Positions 32,827-33,981 of a DNA stretch of 33,981 nt are shown in pieces. The stretch lies in the NCBI GenBank assembly GCA_018714085.1, contig DVNY01000122.1:1-33981 (forward strand), written 5' to 3'. The notes beneath the pieces were generated by a model that was given only the letters and a program-made list of their open reading frames with translations, searched no databases and was not told where the DNA came from. Made by a program: the position numbers and the translations under genes. The DNA is from Candidatus Caccomonas pullistercoris. Its GTDB lineage: Bacteria > Bacteroidota > Bacteroidia > Bacteroidales > Bacteroidaceae. Position 1 is the stretch's first letter. Each line of letters opens with the position of its first letter.

Positions 32827-33822
32827 TTAGGGCACTTCGACCTTGTTGAGCACTTCGGTCACGATGTCGTCGGGGCTGACGCCGGCGGCCTCGGCCTCGT
32901 AGGTCAGTCCGATGCGGTGGCGCAGCACGTCGTGGGCCACGGCGCGTACGTCTTCGGGCACCACGTAGCCACGGCGTGCCAGAAAAGCGCGCGCCCGGGC
33001 AGCCAGCGCCAGGCAGATCGAGGCGCGCGGCGAACCGCCGAAACCGATGTATTTCGTCAGCTCGCCCATCTTGTATTGTTCCGGATAGCGCGTGGCGAAG
33101 ACGATGTCGGCGATGTATTGCTCGATGCGTTCGTCGAGGTAGACTTCTTTCACCACGCCGCGCGCCCGGATGATGTCGGCCGTCGACACCACGGGTTTGA
33201 CCGTAGGCCGCTCGCTGCCGAGTTGCTGGCGCACGATTTTCTTCTCCTCGTCGAGCGAGGGGTAGCTGATGATCACCTTCATCATGAAGCGGTCCACCTG
33301 TGCCTCGGGCAGCTGGTAGGTGCCCTCTTGCTCAATGGGGTTCTGCGTCGCAAGGACGAGGAACGGGTCCGGCAGGGCGAACGTCTCGTCACCGACGGTA
33401 ACCTGGTGCTCCTGCATGGCTTCGAGCAGGGCGCTCTGCACCTTCGCCGGGGCGCGGTTGATTTCGTCGGCCAGCACGAAGTGGGCGAAGACCGGTCCGC
33501 GCTTGACGGCGAACTTCTCCGTCCGGGGGCTGTAAATGACGGTGCCTACCACGTCGGCGGGCAGCAGGTCGGGCGTGAACTGGATGCGGCTGAACTCGGC
33601 GTCGACCAGCGAGGCCAGCGTCTTGATGGCCAGCGTCTTGGCCAGCCCGGGGACGCCTTCGAGCAGGATGTGGCCGTCGGCCAGCAGGCCGATGAGCAGG
33701 GAGTCGACAAGGTGTTTCTGCCCCACGATGGTGGTGGCCATGCCCGTGCGGAGGTCGGTCAGGAAGCCGGTTTGGCTTTCGATGCGGGCGTTCAGCTCGC
33801 GGATGTCTATTGGTTCTGCCAT
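32827..33822 (-). CDS. MoxR-family AAA+ ATPase
   Basis: First gene of the Bat operon; cytoplasmic AAA+ chaperone-like ATPase of 331 residues. It shows Walker A GVPGLAKT (56-63), Walker B VLADE (116-120), sensor LATQNP (157-162), the second-region-of-homology stretch LPEAQVDRFM with Arg178 and a C-terminal lid domain (about 255-331). MoxR proteins usually activate VWA partners, here three in the same operon. It has a -7 box upstream at 33857-33864. Confidence 0.95.
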   Translation of the reverse strand: MAEPIDIRELNARIESQTGFLTDLRTGMATTIVGQKHLVDSLLIGLLADGHILLEGVPGLAKTLAIKTLASLVDAEFSRIQFTPDLLPADVVGTVIYSPRTEKFAVKRGPVFAHFVLADEINRAPAKVQSALLEAMQEHQVTVGDETFALPDPFLVLATQNPIEQEGTYQLPEAQVDRFMMKVIISYPSLDEEKKIVRQQLGSERPTVKPVVSTADIIRARGVVKEVYLDERIEQYIADIVFATRYPEQYKMGELTKYIGFGGSPRASICLALAARARAFLARRGYVVPEDVRAVAHDVLRHRIGLTYEAEAAGVSPDDIVTEVLNKVEVP

Positions 33823-33856
33823 AGGGATAAGCTGTATGGGTTCATTTTTCCGACTG

Positions 33857-33864
33857 CAAAATTA
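33857..33864 (-). promoter_or_regulatory. -7 box of the MoxR-Bat operon
   Basis: Minus-strand TAATTTTG fits TAnnTTTG and lies about 35 bases before the moxR ATG, with an expected transcript start near 33850. No TTTG is found at the -33 position. All nine genes down to 24842 read in one direction with gaps of at most 19 bases, so this one promoter may serve the whole operon. Confidence 0.6.
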
Positions 33865-33981
33865 GGCCATTTCTTCTTTTTCGGATTATAAATAACGAAA
33901 AAAAGACTGACTTTGTGTTATTTCGAGCACCATTTGTCGTTCCCTATCGCCCTGCCGGACTTTCCCGCCGAAACGTAGGGG
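33865..33981. other. Right end of the window
   Basis: The last ~117 bases contain an A/T-rich stretch (33885-33911) and no gene I can support. The region is upstream of moxR and may hold further promoter or operator sequence. Confidence 0.3.

Noticed and set aside
32701-33891. Plus-strand reading frame of 396 codons opposite moxR
   Set aside because: MoxR motifs on the minus strand are complete; the plus-strand product is a shadow.

Overview
The window looks like a chromosomal segment of a fairly GC-rich member of the Bacteroidota, most likely order Bacteroidales (Prevotella- or Bacteroides-like). The evidence is the gene content (Bacteroidetes-type omega subunit with DUF4293, a Bat operon, a tkt-rpiB pair, a DUF1599/DoxX/tpiA/SPOR/folE string), at least ten upstream sequences matching the Bacteroidetes -7 box TAnnTTTG, and start codons that mostly lack a Shine-Dalgarno sequence. 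I see no rRNA, tRNA, CRISPR array, insertion sequence or phage gene. Nearly all of the window is ordinary, densely packed housekeeping DNA.

Left part, minus strand (1-7434): a partial ssb; the bamD-rpoZ-DUF4293 operon; a membrane O-acyltransferase with its own promoter; a Crp/Fnr-type regulator; and a four-gene aminosugar module read as cupin ketoisomerase (FdtA-like), GNAT/FemAB-like acyltransferase, PLP sugar aminotransferase (FdtB-like) and family 2 glycosyltransferase, with overlapping or nearly touching ends. Such modules make and attach a 3-amino-dideoxy-type sugar.

Middle part, plus strand (7822-24825): tkt-rpiB (non-oxidative pentose phosphate pathway); an HU gene followed by a 29-codon, very basic bS22/mS38-like ribosomal peptide; then rng (RNase G), preceded by a leader with two mutually exclusive hairpins; a secreted M23/LysM peptidase; the string DUF1599, DoxX-thioredoxin-like membrane protein, tpiA, SPOR protein, folE, thiD; a 670-base gene-free stretch rich in inverted repeats; fabD; a cytoplasmic GH13 amylase-like enzyme; and clpC. 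Good terminators lie after the M23 gene, tpiA and clpC.

Right part, minus strand (24842-33864): a nine-gene Bat (Bacteroides aerotolerance) operon read moxR, DUF58, a BatD-like membrane protein, batA, batB, batC, batD, batE, PAP2 phosphatase, from a promoter near 33860. It encodes a MoxR AAA+ ATPase, three von Willebrand A proteins with intact MIDAS motifs, two single-pass scaffold-like proteins that appear to be distant paralogues, two TPR proteins and a membrane lipid phosphatase. This is the best candidate for a multi-component system of incompletely known function.

The points most worth a second look are the rng leader, the tiny ribosomal-protein gene beside it, the short BatD paralogue and the PAP2 gene in the Bat operon, the structured non-coding stretch before fabD, and the 62-base overlap of the DoxX gene with tpiA.
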